Below are positions 25,156 to 32,833 of a DNA stretch of 32,833 nucleotides, in pieces (the first letter of the stretch is position 1; every line of letters starts with the position of its first letter). The translations under genes were made by a program, and so were the position numbers. This DNA comes from a virus. Under the pieces are notes generated by a model. That model saw only the letters and a program-made list of their open reading frames with translations, was not told where the DNA came from and searched no databases. The stretch covers positions 1 through 32,833 of IMG/VR virus record IMGVR_UViG_3300000230_000019, one strand, 5' to 3'.

Positions 25156-25177
25156 AAAGCGCATTTTATTGCGCTTT
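25156..25177 (-). terminator. Intrinsic terminator overlapping a stop codon
   Basis: An 8-bp inverted repeat (AAAGCGCA / TGCGCTTT) with a 6-base loop is followed on the minus strand by CTTTTTAT. The TAA stop of the 25166-25819 gene lies in the hairpin, so the final codons of that gene form one arm. Confidence 0.85.
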
Positions 25178-25819
25178 AGTTTTAGATTTTGCTTGAATCT
25201 CTCGAATGGTTTCATAAACCAACGTCTTAATCATTCCCCTATTCTCATGTAGTACTTCTTTTATTCTATCAACAGCATACATTTCAAGTATTGTACTCTT
25301 AATGGCTTCCTCTAAAATGGGACTTAAATTTTCAACCAAATGATTATTAACCATATTTTTAACACTTTCAGCTAAATATTGTTCATTAAGATTCATTGGT
25401 TTACCAACACCCATATTATTTTGTGTTGGAGCAACTGGTTGATTTATACCCTGAATTGATTCGTATAATGTTTGTTTTTTTCTTTTTTCCATTTCCGCCC
25501 ACAATAATTCATCCCTTTCTGGTGACATTTCAACTTCATTTAAATTACGTTGTGCTACCGGATGTTGATTATGTTGTGGTGATTCTTCGATTGTGTGTCT
25601 TGCTACACCACCTTCTTTAACTGCAGTTTTATTCTCAACCAATTTAATTAAATTAGATGCTGCTGTTGGTTTACCAGTTTGAAGGGATGTAAGCAACCCA
25701 TTTAAGAATTGGTCTTTAGGTAGTAAACTTCCACCCTGAACACTTTCAGCTACCATAACCCTTTCCCTTTTACGAGTATCTATTTCCGTTTTTAATCTAT
25801 TTAAGTCAACCTTTGCCAT
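25166..25819 (-). CDS. Helical hypothetical protein, single-gene transcription unit
   Basis: This is a 217-residue product starting MAKVDLNRLKTEIDTRK. It is mostly charged and helical. Residues 1-70 include a basic helix and Gly/Pro breaks, 75-140 look disordered (Gln, Pro, His-rich), and 145-217 form a helical C-terminal domain (VKNMVNNHLVENLSPILEEA, then KTLVYETIREIQAK). There is no catalytic motif or membrane segment. A GTATTTAT element lies 31 bases before the ATG and a terminator overlaps its stop, so it appears to be transcribed as its own unit, perhaps at high level. That would suit an internal virion or scaffold-like protein; this is inference. The family is not recognised. Confidence 0.6.
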   Translation of the reverse strand: MAKVDLNRLKTEIDTRKRERVMVAESVQGGSLLPKDQFLNGLLTSLQTGKPTAASNLIKLVENKTAVKEGGVARHTIEESPQHNQHPVAQRNLNEVEMSPERDELLWAEMEKRKKQTLYESIQGINQPVAPTQNNMGVGKPMNLNEQYLAESVKNMVNNHLVENLSPILEEAIKSTILEMYAVDRIKEVLHENRGMIKTLVYETIREIQAKSKTKAQ

Positions 25820-25850
25820 TATTTAAAATTATAAAATTTTATTATTTTTT

Positions 25851-25858
25851 ATAAATAC
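25851..25858 (-). promoter_or_regulatory. GTATTTAT element, likely promoter core
   Basis: The coding strand reads GTATTTATAAAAAA, starting 1 base after the stop of the WYL-like gene and ending 31 bases before the ATG at 25819. One of seven exact copies. Confidence 0.5.
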
Positions 25859-25859
25859 G

Positions 25860-26765
25860 TTACGGTTTGAAAAAAGTTCTATTATTACGTGTTCCATTTG
25901 AAACATTTTCTCTATTCATTTCCTGAATGGTTTTATTTTCAACATTTTTAAAAAAACTATTATCAACCTTTTCATTAGGTTTTACATATTTCAAATATAA
26001 ATCCTTTAAATTACCTACGATTGATTCTGGTGGGTATTTACTTCTTTGTGCTTCATCTTTCAATACCATATCACCGTGTTCATCAGTAACTACCATTAAT
26101 TTTTCACGAGATTTCTTTTTAATCGTATTTGCAATTGCCCATAAATGTTCAATCTCATCTGCGGTTGTTTCCCTTTGCTTTTTACCTGCAGTTGAAAAAT
26201 ATTGGAATTTTTCTTTTTGTCCATTAAATGCTGACGGTTCATTCGGCAATTTTTGCGTGGTAATATCTGGTTTATCAATTGAGTCGGTGTTTTGAACATT
26301 TGTTTGGGCAGTACCTGTATTAACTTGTACTGCTGCTCTAATTCCAGTCATTTGTGAATCATCTGGATTATAACCTTCAGGCATTTTACCTTCATCAGTA
26401 CTGAATAATTTACCTGTTGGTAGAAACGATGTAATCTTATCAACCCTAAATAATCTCCATCCTGATTTATATCTTCCTTTAGCATCAGCATATTTTTTAT
26501 TACTATCTGTTGAACCAGCTTCTTGCCATGCCCTAAGTAACATATAACCACCTTCATCTGCAGCCTTTTTTGATTTCGATTGTCCCAATACCATTGGTTT
26601 AATTGTTCGATAACCTTTCATGATGGTTTCATCACCAGCATAATAGATATAAACAATTTTATGCTTATTTATCGCATCAACAATTGCACTTTCACCCACA
26701 GCCTCATTCAATAGCTGTCGAAAATGTGTAATGCCCTCAAAAAATATTTTAGCTTCAGATAACAT
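25860..26765 (-). CDS. WYL-like domain protein
   Basis: This is a 301-residue product starting MLSEAKIFFEGI. Residues about 27-115 carry the WYL-domain layout: VDAINKHKIVYIYYAGDE (first strands), GYRTIKPMVLG (Arg plus Pro pair), a longer-than-usual insertion, GGYMLLRAWQEA, and WRLFRVDKITSF (the final strand and conserved Arg-x-D-K-I). WYL domains are small Sm-like folds that bind nucleic-acid-type ligands and often regulate transcription or defence genes. There is no helix-turn-helix in front, so it is probably not a classic repressor. Residues 135-301 are Gln/Lys/Asn-rich with helical segments. It follows the duplicated-motif protein by 1 base. The WYL-like fold is fairly clear; the role is unknown. 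Confidence 0.65.
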   Translation of the reverse strand: MLSEAKIFFEGITHFRQLLNEAVGESAIVDAINKHKIVYIYYAGDETIMKGYRTIKPMVLGQSKSKKAADEGGYMLLRAWQEAGSTDSNKKYADAKGRYKSGWRLFRVDKITSFLPTGKLFSTDEGKMPEGYNPDDSQMTGIRAAVQVNTGTAQTNVQNTDSIDKPDITTQKLPNEPSAFNGQKEKFQYFSTAGKKQRETTADEIEHLWAIANTIKKKSREKLMVVTDEHGDMVLKDEAQRSKYPPESIVGNLKDLYLKYVKPNEKVDNSFFKNVENKTIQEMNRENVSNGTRNNRTFFKP

Positions 26766-26766
26766 A

Positions 26767-27006
26767 TTATGCAGTTCCTGCGTTGTATTCCTTATTTTTA
26801 CTAAAACGATTTTTAGCCAATTGAGTGTTCCTTACTTTTATGTCAGTAGCACCACCAACTTCACCATTTACTTCACCTTTACCCTTATCATCACCAGTCG
26901 ATAATGCATTTGGACTACCACTATTGTATTGGTCGTTATTATCGTATGTATTTTTAGCTATTTCAGTTTTTCTGAATGGTATGCTAATATCTTCCAATCT
27001 ACTCAT
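26767..27006 (-). CDS. 79-residue protein with internally duplicated 20-residue motif
   Basis: The product starts MSRLEDISIPFRK. Residues 12-31 (RKTEIAKNTYDNNDQYNSGS) and 59-78 (RNTQLAKNRFSKNKEYNAGT) are the same motif, with nine identities and several conservative changes. They are separated by a Gly/Asp/Lys-rich linker (about 36-53). The pattern is R-x-T-[EQ]-[IL]-A-K-N-x(4)-N-x-[QE]-Y-N-x-G. There is no known family, signal or membrane segment. It is the first gene of a two-gene unit with the WYL-like gene, 39 bases after a GTATTTAT element. Two copies of one short motif suggest binding to a repeated or dimeric partner, for example a virion subunit. This is inference. Confidence 0.6.
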   Translation of the reverse strand: MSRLEDISIPFRKTEIAKNTYDNNDQYNSGSPNALSTGDDKGKGEVNGEVGGATDIKVRNTQLAKNRFSKNKEYNAGTA

Positions 27007-27045
27007 GTTTAAAATTTTTATCTTTAATATTATTTTTACTCTATA

Positions 27046-27053
27046 ATAAATAC
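27046..27053 (-). promoter_or_regulatory. GTATTTAT element, likely promoter core
   Basis: The coding strand reads GTATTTATTATAGA, starting 2 bases after the stop of the GIY-YIG gene and ending 39 bases before the ATG at 27006, the longest leader of the set. One of seven exact copies. Confidence 0.5.
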
Positions 27054-27055
27054 AT

Positions 27056-27691
27056 TTAAATGTTTTTCCATCTTTCTCTATTAACTATTTTACCAATGGT
27101 TCTTTTATTAACATGAAACTTTTCACCCAAATCTTTATATGTATATTCTTCAGTTTCATATAATACTCTAATTTCAATTACATCACCCTTAGTTAATTTA
27201 GCGTTTGGTGAATTTTCACCATTATAATCTGGATGACTATCACGAAAATAATTTTTAGCGTTTACCGTTAATTTATTACCCCAATTCCAATGTTCATCAC
27301 CACATTTCACATATTTCCAACCATTTAATTTTCTACTAATCGACATTTCTTTTTTAATCTCATCACCATGCTTATAATTGGTTGTACTATATGCAACAGG
27401 ACAAATGTTATATCCGTGTTCTCTATCATATGAATTATATTTATCAATATAATGTTGTTCCAATTTAATTAAATCGGATTTATTTATATTATATTGAATA
27501 ATATTAAATGTGAAATTTTCTTCACCATATAAATTCCATGCATTTTGCAAATGTTTATTTTTATGTAAACCGTTTTTTAATTCACTATAATGCCTATTTT
27601 TTCGTTTATTAATATTAACTGAACTACCAACATAAATTTTATTATTAACATTGTTTATAATTAAATATATTCCAGAAATAATTTTATACAT
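27056..27691 (-). CDS. GIY-YIG homing endonuclease
   Basis: This is a 211-residue product. Residues 6-30 give SGIYLIINNVNNKIYVGSSV, the GIY...YVG core, followed by INKRKNRHYSEL with the catalytic Arg and HLQNAWNLYGEENF; the Glu of LEQHYIDKYN (about residue 78) completes the site. The C-terminal part (about 155-211) has ENSPNAKLT and a helix-turn-helix-like tail (YKDLGEKFHVNKRTIGKIVN) for DNA recognition. It sits 1 base after the Nudix gene, and no sequence around it looks like an intron. It is therefore a free-standing homing endonuclease that would cut phage genomes lacking it. All catalytic residues I can identify are present, so it looks intact, unlike the two relics around gp6. Confidence 0.9.
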   Translation of the reverse strand: MYKIISGIYLIINNVNNKIYVGSSVNINKRKNRHYSELKNGLHKNKHLQNAWNLYGEENFTFNIIQYNINKSDLIKLEQHYIDKYNSYDREHGYNICPVAYSTTNYKHGDEIKKEMSISRKLNGWKYVKCGDEHWNWGNKLTVNAKNYFRDSHPDYNGENSPNAKLTKGDVIEIRVLYETEEYTYKDLGEKFHVNKRTIGKIVNRERWKNI

Positions 27692-27692
27692 G

Positions 27693-28469
27693 TTAATATT
27701 CTGTAAATGATAATATTATATATTCGGTTAAGTTCGGCACTGCATCTAAAAATTCAATTTCACTAATATCATACCATCCATAATTAGTGTGTTCATCATT
27801 TAATTCAATATCTGTTGGTTCACCATTATAACGGCATGCAAACACATGTTCGATACTATCAACATTCCTTTGTATTGTAAATGTTTTAATAAATTTATCA
27901 ATAACTAAGCCAGTTTCTTCAAAAATTTCTCGCTCAATTGCTTTTTGGGGTGTTTCACCCTTTTCAATTGCACCACCAACCAATCCATATTGATTATTAC
28001 CCCAACCACCTTTAATATTACCCCTTTTCAACAGTAAAAACTTATTATCGGAATCTACAATTACTGCCACAGCATTTTTTTGTAGCTCTTTCTTTTCTTT
28101 TTTATCGGCTTCACTTAACCTCGGTGTTTGATATGCACGCAGTTCTGAATTAGGATTTGTATGTATATCACGTCTAACTTCCTTAGATGTTTCAACACCA
28201 TCTCTATCGGCATTCAAAGTAACATTAATAAAGTTACGCATTGCATCTCCACCTGCAAGTATGTATTGTGATTTATCGGTGAAATTATTCGTATCGAAAT
28301 CATGTTTCAATCTTTTCATTGCCTGATATGTTAACATACCGTTTTTTAGTATGAAATTAGCTCGTTTTAAGCCATTTCCATTCGAAGCTGATACTTTGGC
28401 TACCTCAATACTTTTTAATATGTCTTGAGGTATCTGGTACTGTTTATTATACAATTCTTGATTTGCCAT
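27693..28469 (-). CDS. Nudix hydrolase with extra N-terminal phage domain
   Basis: This is a 258-residue product. The C-terminal half (about 130-258) is a Nudix domain: NAVAVIVDSDNKFLLLKRG, then the box from G166 to L188 with GAIEKGE, R180-E181 and E184-E185-TG, a perfect match to the G-x5-E-x7-R-E-U-x-E-E-x-G-U consensus. It should cleave a nucleoside-diphosphate-linked compound; the substrate cannot be told, and possibilities include NAD, ADP-ribose, dNTPs or capped RNA. Residues 1-125 are a separate helical domain (QELYNKQYQIPQDIL... RANFILKNGMLTYQA) that I cannot name. It lies 3 bases after the 206-residue gene and 1 base before the GIY-YIG gene. In view of the ADP-ribosyltransferase domains nearby, an ADP-ribose or NAD link is tempting but unproven. 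Confidence 0.85.
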   Translation of the reverse strand: MANQELYNKQYQIPQDILKSIEVAKVSASNGNGLKRANFILKNGMLTYQAMKRLKHDFDTNNFTDKSQYILAGGDAMRNFINVTLNADRDGVETSKEVRRDIHTNPNSELRAYQTPRLSEADKKEKKELQKNAVAVIVDSDNKFLLLKRGNIKGGWGNNQYGLVGGAIEKGETPQKAIEREIFEETGLVIDKFIKTFTIQRNVDSIEHVFACRYNGEPTDIELNDEHTNYGWYDISEIEFLDAVPNLTEYIILSFTEY

Positions 28470-28472
28470 TGC

Positions 28473-29093
28473 TTATTTCCTTTCCAACAAATTGATAAGT
28501 TTATCAATATCTTTCTTTTCCAATTTATTGATTAGACCAGCAATTTTTTCTAAATTTTTATCACTAACATCATTATCATTACCCCTTTTACTTATTTCAT
28601 CCTCACTTTTCTTACCAACAACCTTATCCTCAACAACTTTGCTTTCATCAAGTGTTTCAGGTTCAGTAAATGCCTTTTCAAAATGTTTTTCAACGGTTTT
28701 AATTATCTTTTTAGCATACTCAACATCATACTTACTACTTTCCTCAGAACGCTTACCTTCAGATTGTCTTCGATATTCTGGTTTAAGTTCATTTGGATGT
28801 CTGTAATAATGACCAATAATATCCATGAATCTATCGTGCATTAATTCTGTTAAATCCTGAATTAATTCTTGCTGTTCTTGGTTTTCCTTACCTTCCATGA
28901 AAGGCATGAGTGTGAAACCAAAGCGACCTAACATATCATATCTAAATGGCTGTTGACCTACTTTGGCATTATAATCGGTTGTATTGGATGCTTGAGAATC
29001 TAAATCAGCACCAGTGGTTGGAACTGCATTAGTTCCAATCAATTCGCCATTAGAATCGATAATCTCCATCAAATCCTTCTTTTTTATTTGCAT
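28473..29093 (-). CDS. Phage protein of unknown function with charged C-terminus
   Basis: This is a 206-residue product starting MQIKKKDLMEIIDSNG. Residues about 40-110 are a compact helical part (QQPFRYDMLGRFGFTLMPFM, then HDRFMDIIGHYYRHPNEL). Residues 110-206 are highly charged Lys/Glu/Asp/Ser sequence ending in two short helices (EKIAGLINKLEKKDIDKLIN), likely flexible or coiled. There is no membrane segment or catalytic motif. It is the first gene after the DNA polymerase, with a GTATTTAT element 17 bases upstream, and is 3 bases before the Nudix gene. It may belong to an internal virion or assembly function, but nothing in the sequence decides. Confidence 0.55.
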   Translation of the reverse strand: MQIKKKDLMEIIDSNGELIGTNAVPTTGADLDSQASNTTDYNAKVGQQPFRYDMLGRFGFTLMPFMEGKENQEQQELIQDLTELMHDRFMDIIGHYYRHPNELKPEYRRQSEGKRSEESSKYDVEYAKKIIKTVEKHFEKAFTEPETLDESKVVEDKVVGKKSEDEISKRGNDNDVSDKNLEKIAGLINKLEKKDIDKLINLLERK

Positions 29094-29110
29094 AACACAA
29101 TATTTTTCAT

Positions 29111-29118
29111 ATAAATAC
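29111..29118 (-). promoter_or_regulatory. GTATTTAT element, likely promoter core
   Basis: The coding strand reads GTATTTATATGAAA, in the 33-base gap between the polymerase stop and the ATG at 29093, 17 bases before that ATG. One of seven exact copies. Confidence 0.5.
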
Positions 29119-29126
29119 TAATGTTA

Positions 29127-32100
29127 TTAAGATTCACCATCACCACCATCATCAAAATCCAAATATTCTGATGCTTCACTATCAATTTCTTTTTCAACTT
29201 TAAATATATATGCTTCGAATGCGCCACTCGCTGTATCAACCTGACTAAATAAATCTGTCATTTGTGTATCGGGTGGAAGTTTAAAATCTTTCAAGAATAA
29301 TGGGAAATATTTATCGTGTTTTACCCTCAACAATTTAATGAACTTTTCCCTATCACCTTCAAACTTTAATGTAATTTCAAGATTTTTAAGTTTTTCTTCT
29401 TCTTCGGCTCTTTTTCTATCGAGTTCCAATTCAATCTCACTTTTAGGTACATCAATAGCTTCTCTAATTATTTCCATGTGAACACCATTATATAAACCTA
29501 AATTATATTGACTACCATCTTTAATTAAAACATAATCGCCCTTTTCATGTTTTTCATTAATTGATTTAATTTTCGGTTTACCACTTTTAACCATTTTGTC
29601 ATTTAAAAATTCTAATGCACCCTCATAAATTTCATAATAAACCCTATCATTCTCATGTAAACTAAATCCATTCCACACCAATCTTGGGTCATATCCGGTC
29701 TTATTCCAGAATTCAACTTCCCTTGGTTCTAAAAACATCGATTCATTATATTCATCATTATCAAAACTTTTTAACTCTAACTCATCTTTAGTAAACATTT
29801 TACGAGTTAAAACTTCTTGGGTGATTTTATTACCGAATTCATCCTTTGTTTTCTCTTTTTCAATTTTAGATAGCATCGTACTTGCAACTTCATCACTAAA
29901 CCCAACTAATATTGTGCTAACTCTTTTATTGAATGCATCAAGATACCTAACAACATTATAATCTCCGGTTTTATTTGGATTTTCAAGTAATTCTTCTGCA
30001 GTAATCAATGACGAAGCATATCTTTGAAGTCCGGTGACTTTATCAATGATAATATTTGAACTACCATGTGATTTTAAATAACCAGTATTAATGCTATATA
30101 TTACTGAATCTAATTCAGGTTCAGGCGGCATATAATTAGCAACAAATTTAAGTATGGTTTCAATTTTTGTTGTGTCTTTTACTTTACTTAAATCGAATTT
30201 ATCTTTATGTAATTCAAACAATTCCCTTGCAATTTTTTCACGCTTTTCAATGAGCAATTCCATGTGTGCCTGTTTAGCCTTATCCTTACCATTTTTATCC
30301 TTACCCCTTTTAACGTAACCATTCAACGTTACTTTAATTCTATTTTTACTCGCAATTTTCTTTAATGGAATACGTTTATGGTAAATATTCTCAACATAAT
30401 CATAATAATAATCCACAAATTCAGAACCCTTACCATGTAATATCAAATCCAATCCCTTATCGATAAATTCTTCAATATATCCCGGCATTACTTTGGATTT
30501 AATTGTATTACCAGTAAGTTTTACCTTTTCTTTCATTTGACCAGTCTTTTTATCTTTAGCCAACGAAAGTGTTGCGTAGTTAATACGTGATAAATTCAAG
30601 CATGAAAGAAATTCACCATCATTATCAACCGACATGTATGGTAATTTCATTTCTTCTGAATTAAATTTATTGATTAATGCACCAATACCGGATTTACCAC
30701 CATATTGCCACATATCTTCAATTAAACCTTCAGGTTGGTCATAGAATACTCCATCATCAGTAACTTTAATTGTAGTCCTATCAGGTATTTGGAAGTTTAT
30801 ACCGTCAGTTACGGCAAGTAACGCAATACAACCATATGGCTTGAACCATGAGATTGCATGACGCAATTCCAAACGACCATTACATGTAATTCGAGCAGCA
30901 CAATTATTATCCGACCAGTTGAATGAGATATCCGAACCAAGTGCACCAAATAATGAGTTATTTAAAATCTTAATTGGTAGCTGTTTAACTTTAAACATCG
31001 CCCTATCTTCATCAGTAATTTCATTGGTTAATAGTTTACGATATACATCATGGTCAATTTCTTTCAATAATGCAATTTCATCACTATTTAATTTATCTGA
31101 ATTAGCTAATTTTTTATAAATGTTACGTGTTGTAGTTAAATATAATAACATCTTCTTAATAACACCAGTAATGTCAAACATCGGGAATATATCCCAAGTC
31201 AATTGTAACATAGGGTAAAGTGATGCGTAGTCAATCTTAACCAATCTGACACTATACCCTACCTTATAACATCTTGCCAATCCACCGGAGAAGTTTTCTT
31301 TAATATCTGAATGCGGAATAGCCAAATCATTATCATAACTCCATGTTGTTAACAATAAGTTCCAAATTGCTGCAGTACCCATAGTACATATTTTTTGATA
31401 TGTAGTAGGTACTATCTTAGCTAACATGAACGATGATTGATTATATAATTCATCAACATGTTCTGTTTCCCAAAGGTCATCGAGCAAGTATTGTTTAACG
31501 AGTTTTTTACCACCAATAAAGGTTGACATATCTTTCGATAGTGCACATTCCCTAAACCAGCCAACAAAACCTTCATTACCCTTTAAAAATTTATTTCGAT
31601 GGGATTTATATGATTCATCGCCAATTATTTCTTTGTTTGCTTGTAATTTATATAAATTTCTACCAACTTCCTGATATTCATCGGGTATTTGTAAATATTC
31701 ATTGGTTTTATTTATAACAAAAACCTTGTTTTCGGTATAATATCTACCAATGTCACCATCATCACCGGGAATATATGTTCTGTTTGGCTTTGCAATCTTC
31801 TCAAACTTAGCAATATACTTCAGTTTGGTTTCCTTCAAATCACTATTAACGGCTGCGGTTTTTTTAGCTGCATGTAGTATATCAATAACTGATATGCCCC
31901 ACATTTCGGTTGCAGTGAATTTATCTGCAGTATTGCCATATTTTACACTAACATTCGGTCTTCTTTTTAATTGAATGTCTTCTTTAAGTGTTGTAGCCAT
32001 TTTACTTAAATCCATTCCCAATATCTTGGCTCTACCCAAAATGAATTCAAAATCGAAATCTTCAGAGTTGAATCCCGAAACGATTGCAGGTTGTTTAAGT

Positions 32101-32816
32101 ATCATTAAGTTAAAAAAATCTTGGATTAATCTGATTTCAGATTCATCGTCATTTGATTTATCAACTTCTAAAATTATCTCAAAACCTCTATTATCTCTAA
32201 CCCCAATTGCAAATACCCTTGCAAGCTGATATCGTAAACCAGTTGTTTCAATATCAAATGTTAATTTATGTATGTCTTTATATTCTTCGATACCCTTGAA
32301 TAATCTCGATTGGGTTGAGATGAAAAATTGTTCGGTTGGTTTAACAGAATAAAACATATCCCTATATAAATAAACTGGTTCACCCCTCACATCTTTTACT
32401 TCATTACCCTCATCATCCCTCAATTTTTCATACGGGTATATCTTACCGTCTTTTAAAAAATTGATAATGGCATTGTATGATTTACGACTGGTTATTTTAT
32501 AACAATACCCTTTTTTTAACCTCTTATGATTTCCGGTTTTAAGTTTTGTTATGGTAATACCATATTGTATCATTTTATTTTCAAGTATGTCGGGATTGTG
32601 AGCATAAAGTTTAATGTTATGGTCAGATAATTCCTTCATATACATGAATGGAGTATATTTTACCTTTTTAATTTGAGGGTCTTTTCCCGGTTCATGGATA
32701 ATACATTCAGCAACATCATTATCTGGATTGGTTTCAACATTAACCAAATATTTTAAATCATTATTATACCCATCAAGGAAACCCTTAATTTCGGTCAATA
32801 CCTTTAATTTATCCAT
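29127..32816 (-). CDS. Family B DNA polymerase (T4 gp43-like)
   Basis: This is a 1229-residue replicative polymerase with 3'-5' proofreading exonuclease. Exo I is TFDIETTG (D188, E190), Exo II is VSGFNSEDFDFEF (N250, D255), and Exo III is YLLDD (Y443, D447). Polymerase motif A is KIDYASLYPM (D529, with SLYP), motif B is KILNNSLFG (K616, N620, G624), and motif C is LAVTDGINF (D671). The usual DTD of motif C reads VTD, so its first Asp is Val669. T4 gp43 is 898 residues; the excess lies in an enlarged N-terminal part, an insertion between Exo II and motif A, and a long C-terminal part rich in charge (ELDRKRAEEEEKL) that ends in an acidic tail. It starts 17 bases inside the window edge, so its upstream context is not visible. 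Confidence 0.92.
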   Translation of the reverse strand: MDKLKVLTEIKGFLDGYNNDLKYLVNVETNPDNDVAECIIHEPGKDPQIKKVKYTPFMYMKELSDHNIKLYAHNPDILENKMIQYGITITKLKTGNHKRLKKGYCYKITSRKSYNAIINFLKDGKIYPYEKLRDDEGNEVKDVRGEPVYLYRDMFYSVKPTEQFFISTQSRLFKGIEEYKDIHKLTFDIETTGLRYQLARVFAIGVRDNRGFEIILEVDKSNDDESEIRLIQDFFNLMILKQPAIVSGFNSEDFDFEFILGRAKILGMDLSKMATTLKEDIQLKRRPNVSVKYGNTADKFTATEMWGISVIDILHAAKKTAAVNSDLKETKLKYIAKFEKIAKPNRTYIPGDDGDIGRYYTENKVFVINKTNEYLQIPDEYQEVGRNLYKLQANKEIIGDESYKSHRNKFLKGNEGFVGWFRECALSKDMSTFIGGKKLVKQYLLDDLWETEHVDELYNQSSFMLAKIVPTTYQKICTMGTAAIWNLLLTTWSYDNDLAIPHSDIKENFSGGLARCYKVGYSVRLVKIDYASLYPMLQLTWDIFPMFDITGVIKKMLLYLTTTRNIYKKLANSDKLNSDEIALLKEIDHDVYRKLLTNEITDEDRAMFKVKQLPIKILNNSLFGALGSDISFNWSDNNCAARITCNGRLELRHAISWFKPYGCIALLAVTDGINFQIPDRTTIKVTDDGVFYDQPEGLIEDMWQYGGKSGIGALINKFNSEEMKLPYMSVDNDGEFLSCLNLSRINYATLSLAKDKKTGQMKEKVKLTGNTIKSKVMPGYIEEFIDKGLDLILHGKGSEFVDYYYDYVENIYHKRIPLKKIASKNRIKVTLNGYVKRGKDKNGKDKAKQAHMELLIEKREKIARELFELHKDKFDLSKVKDTTKIETILKFVANYMPPEPELDSVIYSINTGYLKSHGSSNIIIDKVTGLQRYASSLITAEELLENPNKTGDYNVVRYLDAFNKRVSTILVGFSDEVASTMLSKIEKEKTKDEFGNKITQEVLTRKMFTKDELELKSFDNDEYNESMFLEPREVEFWNKTGYDPRLVWNGFSLHENDRVYYEIYEGALEFLNDKMVKSGKPKIKSINEKHEKGDYVLIKDGSQYNLGLYNGVHMEIIREAIDVPKSEIELELDRKRAEEEEKLKNLEITLKFEGDREKFIKLLRVKHDKYFPLFLKDFKLPPDTQMTDLFSQVDTASGAFEAYIFKVEKEIDSEASEYLDFDDGGDGES

Positions 32817-32833
32817 AATTTATTATTATTAAT

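Noticed and set aside
25927-26295. 122-codon plus-strand open frame
   Set aside because: Antisense to the WYL-like gene, rich in Phe/Ser/Leu as expected from reversed AT-rich coding sequence; no neighbours on that strand.
27056-28469. Group I intron with the GIY-YIG gene
   Set aside because: Both flanking genes are complete, and no split coding sequence or intron-like core was seen, so the endonuclease is free-standing.
1-32833. tRNA genes, CRISPR arrays, insertion sequences
   Set aside because: No cloverleaf-like segment, repeat-spacer pattern or transposase-like protein was found; gaps between genes are all shorter than about 150 bases.

Overview
This window looks like part of a large, AT-rich tailed bacteriophage genome of the contractile-tail (T4-like) type. 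Every credible gene lies on the minus strand, so transcription runs from right to left. The phage assignment rests on three T4-type core baseplate wedge relatives in order (gp25-like, gp6/baseplate-J-like, gp7/tail-protein-I-like), a family B DNA polymerase, free-standing homing-type endonucleases, and tight gene packing with 1- and 4-base start/stop overlaps. Most start codons lack a clear Shine-Dalgarno sequence. That fits a Bacteroidota host, but this is inference. No tRNA gene, rRNA gene, CRISPR array or insertion sequence was seen, and no stretch above 300 bases lacks a gene.

Layout in transcription order. (1) 32816-29127: a 1229-residue family B DNA polymerase. (2) 29093-27056: a phage protein of unknown role, a Nudix hydrolase with an extra N-terminal domain, and a GIY-YIG homing endonuclease. 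(3) 27006-25860: a small protein built from a duplicated 20-residue motif, and a WYL-like domain protein. (4) 25819-25166: a helical hypothetical protein followed by a terminator. (5) 25109-17489: the most unusual block. It holds a 1312-residue polyvalent protein (two kinase-like domains plus an ADP-ribosyltransferase-like domain), a possible very short gene, a CCA-adding-type nucleotidyltransferase fused to a 2H phosphoesterase, a stand-alone 2H phosphoesterase, a PD-(D/E)XK-like nuclease and a HAD phosphatase of the RNA-repair type. (6) 17471-16281: a ParB-like/ADP-ribosyltransferase-like fusion and a small unknown protein, then a terminator. (7) 16156-12408: a GT-B glycosyltransferase and four unknown genes, then a terminator. 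(8) 12345-6783: the gp25-like and gp6-like wedge genes, two Vsr/EDxHD-type endonuclease relics flanking gp6, a second glycosyltransferase and three small probable structural genes, then a terminator. (9) 6693-1: the gp7-like protein, a third glycosyltransferase and three fibre- or decoration-like genes, the last running off the window.

An exact 8-base element, GTATTTAT on the coding strand, occurs seven times, each 15-39 bases before the first gene of one of these units. Three copies sit directly after intrinsic terminators. It is probably the phage's own promoter core.

Two themes deserve attention. First, genes 25109-16281 combine RNA-end chemistry (CCA addition, 2H phosphoesterases, HAD phosphatase) with ADP-ribosyltransferase and kinase-like modules, which suggests a tRNA-repair and host-takeover cassette. 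Second, three glycosyltransferases are interspersed with tail genes whose products carry runs of 4-7 threonines, which suggests a glycosylated virion.
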